Below, piece after piece: positions 35,291-37,024 of a stretch of DNA of 37,024 nucleotides. Source of the stretch: Nocardioides sp. (lineage in GTDB: Bacteria > Actinomycetota > Actinomycetes > Propionibacteriales > Nocardioidaceae). The stretch lies in assembly GCF_025965415.1 (NCBI RefSeq), contig NZ_JAOPWY010000069.1:1-37024 (forward strand), written 5' to 3'. Made by a program: the position numbers and the translations under genes. Numbering within the stretch: position 1 is the stretch's first letter; each line of letters begins with the position of its first letter. The notes beneath the pieces are model-generated. The model was not told where the DNA came from. It saw only the letters and a list, made by a program, of their open reading frames with translations, and searched no databases.

Positions 35291-35736
35291 GGTCGGGTGC
35301 CTCCAGGGGGCAGGGGTGGGGGTGAGGGGCCTGTCCTGCCTGTGGTGGCGATCGCGACCGCGGCACACCCAGGGAAGCGGGCGCACGGGCGACCGGCGAC
35401 CAGGACGGTGACCAGCTGAGGACCACCGTCTGCGCGTGCACCACGCCGATCGTCGGGACCGGCACCACCAGGGGGCGCAGGTCTACGTCGCCCGCCCCGA
35501 CCGGAGTGCTCCTGGTCGAGGAGGTATCGCACGGCGCGCCGTCTCCGTAGCAAGGTCGTCGCGCAAGGTGAGTTCTGGATCTGGCCGCATCCATACGACA
35601 CTGGACCCGACTGGTGGATCAGACAATGGCCCAAATTGGGGAAGCGAGCAGGTGCAGCGCGATGAGGCCGTGCCTCGCGGCAGCGTGGACCGCTGTCCCC
35701 GGCGGTGGGCCGGGGGACATGCCATACGGTCGGATC
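35291..35736. other. 446-bp intergenic region
   Basis: Contains no convincing gene. It has a 12-bp perfect palindrome (ACGGCGCGCCGT, 35530-35541), a small CCCAA-A-TTGGG inverted repeat near 35630 and a somewhat lower GC patch. It must contain the promoter of the beta-helix gene on the minus strand (weak TTGTCT-N17-CAGTGT candidate). Confidence 0.5.
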
Positions 35737-36348
35737 GTGACGGACTACCAGCGGATCTTCGTCGTGACCACGCAGGCGGGCGCCCCCGAGGTTGCCCGGG
35801 TGCGCGCGACGCTGGCGTCGTCAGCGACGGTGCTCACCGCGCCGACCGCCGAGGCCAAGCGAGTGGTCGAGGGACTCGATCGCGAGGCGGTGCCCGACGT
35901 GCTGCTGGCGCCGGTCCGGTTCCCGTCCGTCGATCGTGGCCACCGCCTCGACGAGCTCGTACGCCGGCACGCCGTGGAGGACCGCTACCGCGACCTCGTC
36001 GTCGTGGCCGATCCGGCGACGGTGACCCTGCTGCTCCGGGTCCTGGCCCCTGACCAGCTGCCCGAGGCCGGCCCGGTCACGGAGGTGGGCCTGCCTCGCG
36101 CCCCACGGCCGGTGCCGCTGGGGCGTGCTGCGGCGGGAGGCGTCGGTCTCGCCGTGGTGGCCGGACTGCTGGCCGCGCTCGTCCCGATCTGGGTGCTCCC
36201 GGCCCTGGTGGTGGCCGCCGCCCTGGTGCTGCTGGTGGTGCCGGGACGGCGCCACCTCGCCTACGCGCTGCTGATCGCCACCGCGGTGGCCGCGGTGTTC
36301 TCGCTGTTCGCGATCGCCGGGTCGTCGCGGTTCCCCGGCTCCTGGTGA
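35737..36348 (+). CDS. unknown three-TM membrane protein
   Basis: A 203-residue protein with an N-terminal soluble domain of about 115 residues (alternating beta/alpha: RIFVVTTQAGAPEVARVRATL, DLVVVADPATVTLLLRVL) and three TM helices at about 131-149, 151-169 and 173-194. I do not recognise the family. The start is GTG at 35737: TACGGT ends 6 nt upstream (leaderless). The frame is open further upstream to 35614, but that part is not protein-like. Confidence 0.6.
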   Translation: MTDYQRIFVVTTQAGAPEVARVRATLASSATVLTAPTAEAKRVVEGLDREAVPDVLLAPVRFPSVDRGHRLDELVRRHAVEDRYRDLVVVADPATVTLLLRVLAPDQLPEAGPVTEVGLPRAPRPVPLGRAAAGGVGLAVVAGLLAALVPIWVLPALVVAAALVLLVVPGRRHLAYALLIATAVAAVFSLFAIAGSSRFPGSW

Positions 36349-36367
36349 TCGGTTCCGGCCGTCGGGG

Positions 36368-37024
36368 TCAGGGGGCCGGCAGCGGGTCCGTCAGCGCCGG
36401 CGTACGTCGCAGCACGCCCACCATCGCGGAGACGGTGAGGAGCAGGACCGCTGCCAGCGCGACGACCCCGGGCCAGCCGAGGTGGCTCCAGGCGGCGCTG
36501 CCGAGGTTGCCGAAGACCGACGAGCCGACGTAGTAGGCGAAGAGGTAGAACGCGGCGGCCTGGCCCGTGCGGACCCCGGCCAGGTGGGCGCGCGCGGTGA
36601 CCCAGCCGCTCGCCAGGCCGTGGACGCAGAAGAAGCCGACGGTCAGGGCGGCCACGCCGAGCACGATGAAGGGCACCGAGCTGCTCAGGGTCAGGAGCAC
36701 GCCCGCGAGCGCGATCGCGCAGCCGGCCGGGATGGTCGCCCTGCGCCCGATCCGGTCGGCGACGCGTCCCGAGACCGCCGAGCTGACGCTGCCGAGCGCG
36801 TAGACGAGGTAGATGAGGCTGATGGTGCCGACCGACAGGCCGTACGGCGCGGCGCTGAGTCGGAAGCCGAGCGCGTTGAGCACCGCGACGAGGGCGCCGA
36901 CCGCGCACGCGCCGAGGACGTAGAGCGCGACCAGGGCCCGGTCCCGGAGCGCCGCGCGAGCCATGCCGAGGACGACGCGGGTGCCGGCGGGGCGGGGCAC
37001 GAAGTGGCGCGACGCGGGCAGGAG
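36368..37024 (-). CDS. MFS transporter, C-terminal half (partial at window edge)
   Basis: A transporter of the major facilitator superfamily whose N-terminal half lies beyond the right edge; the frame is open through 37024 (LLPASRHFVPRP). About six TM helices are seen, with YLVYALGSVSSAVSGRVADRIGRRATIP as the second-half motif A. The preserved central loop with PASRHFVPRP and the YnfM-like sequence suggest a drug/inner-membrane exporter of that type. Convergent with the unknown membrane protein (19 bp). Confidence 0.88.
   Translation of the reverse strand, partial: LLPASRHFVPRPAGTRVVLGMARAALRDRALVALYVLGACAVGALVAVLNALGFRLSAAPYGLSVGTISLIYLVYALGSVSSAVSGRVADRIGRRATIPAGCAIALAGVLLTLSSSVPFIVLGVAALTVGFFCVHGLASGWVTARAHLAGVRTGQAAAFYLFAYYVGSSVFGNLGSAAWSHLGWPGVVALAAVLLLTVSAMVGVLRRTPALTDPLPAP

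Overview
The window is about 37 kb of very GC-rich, gene-dense DNA with strong third-position GC bias, GTG and TTG starts and many apparently leaderless genes. The gene set (DtxR/IdeR-type iron regulator, serine-tailed FmdB protein, LytR-CpsA-Psr protein, eukaryotic-type UTP-glucose-1-phosphate uridylyltransferase, actinobacterial SerC) and the repeat families point to an actinobacterium. A member of the Nocardioidaceae, probably Nocardioides, fits best; this is inference. It looks like ordinary chromosome. I see no insertion sequence, prophage, CRISPR array or large biosynthetic cluster.

Layout: (1) 1-2.2 kb, the end of an M4 (protealysin-like) metallopeptidase with an emfourin-like C-terminal domain, then topoisomerase IB. 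(2) 2.2-7.4 kb, a metabolic block with serC, a type-2 citrate synthase and pdxH, interspersed with small proteins (zinc-ribbon membrane protein, GNAT, DCC thiol protein, secreted LAS-like protein). (3) 7.4-11.8 kb, a TetR regulator with its own operator-promoter and an asymmetric heterodimeric ABC exporter. (4) 11.8-14.6 kb, a 567-bp regulatory region with a short leader ORF under an exceptionally long Shine-Dalgarno, then an MFS exporter-MarR operon. (5) 14.6-22.1 kb, a GH13 glucosidase, a hotdog-fold protein, the iron regulator, Sir2 plus DUF2277, a secreted beta-propeller protein, a saccharopine-dehydrogenase-like protein and tRNA-Arg(CCT). (6) 22.2-25.4 kb, an LCP protein with a small partner, MscL, a SAF-domain protein and FmdB. 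(7) 25.5-34 kb, a large penicillin-acylase-family Ntn hydrolase, 5-FTHF cyclo-ligase, then the operon UGPase-moeA-moaC-moaB-rimJ-membrane protein. From memory this matches the mycobacterial Rv0991c-Rv0996 neighbourhood, where the MoeA-like and membrane proteins correspond to the Glp/GlpR cell-division pair. (8) 34-37 kb, tRNA-Ala(CGC), a secreted beta-helix protein, an unknown membrane protein and a truncated MFS gene.

The most unusual features are non-coding or at gene edges: a 58-bp repeat lying in frame just after start codons at two ATGA operon junctions; a 90-bp inverted repeat that supplies the stop codons of both flanking convergent genes; a pair of long palindromes built around a bidirectional terminator; a leader ORF whose ribosome-binding site matches 15 of 16 bases of the anti-SD complement; and a 22-bp divergent intergenic region with overlapping leaderless -10 boxes. 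Both window ends cut genes.
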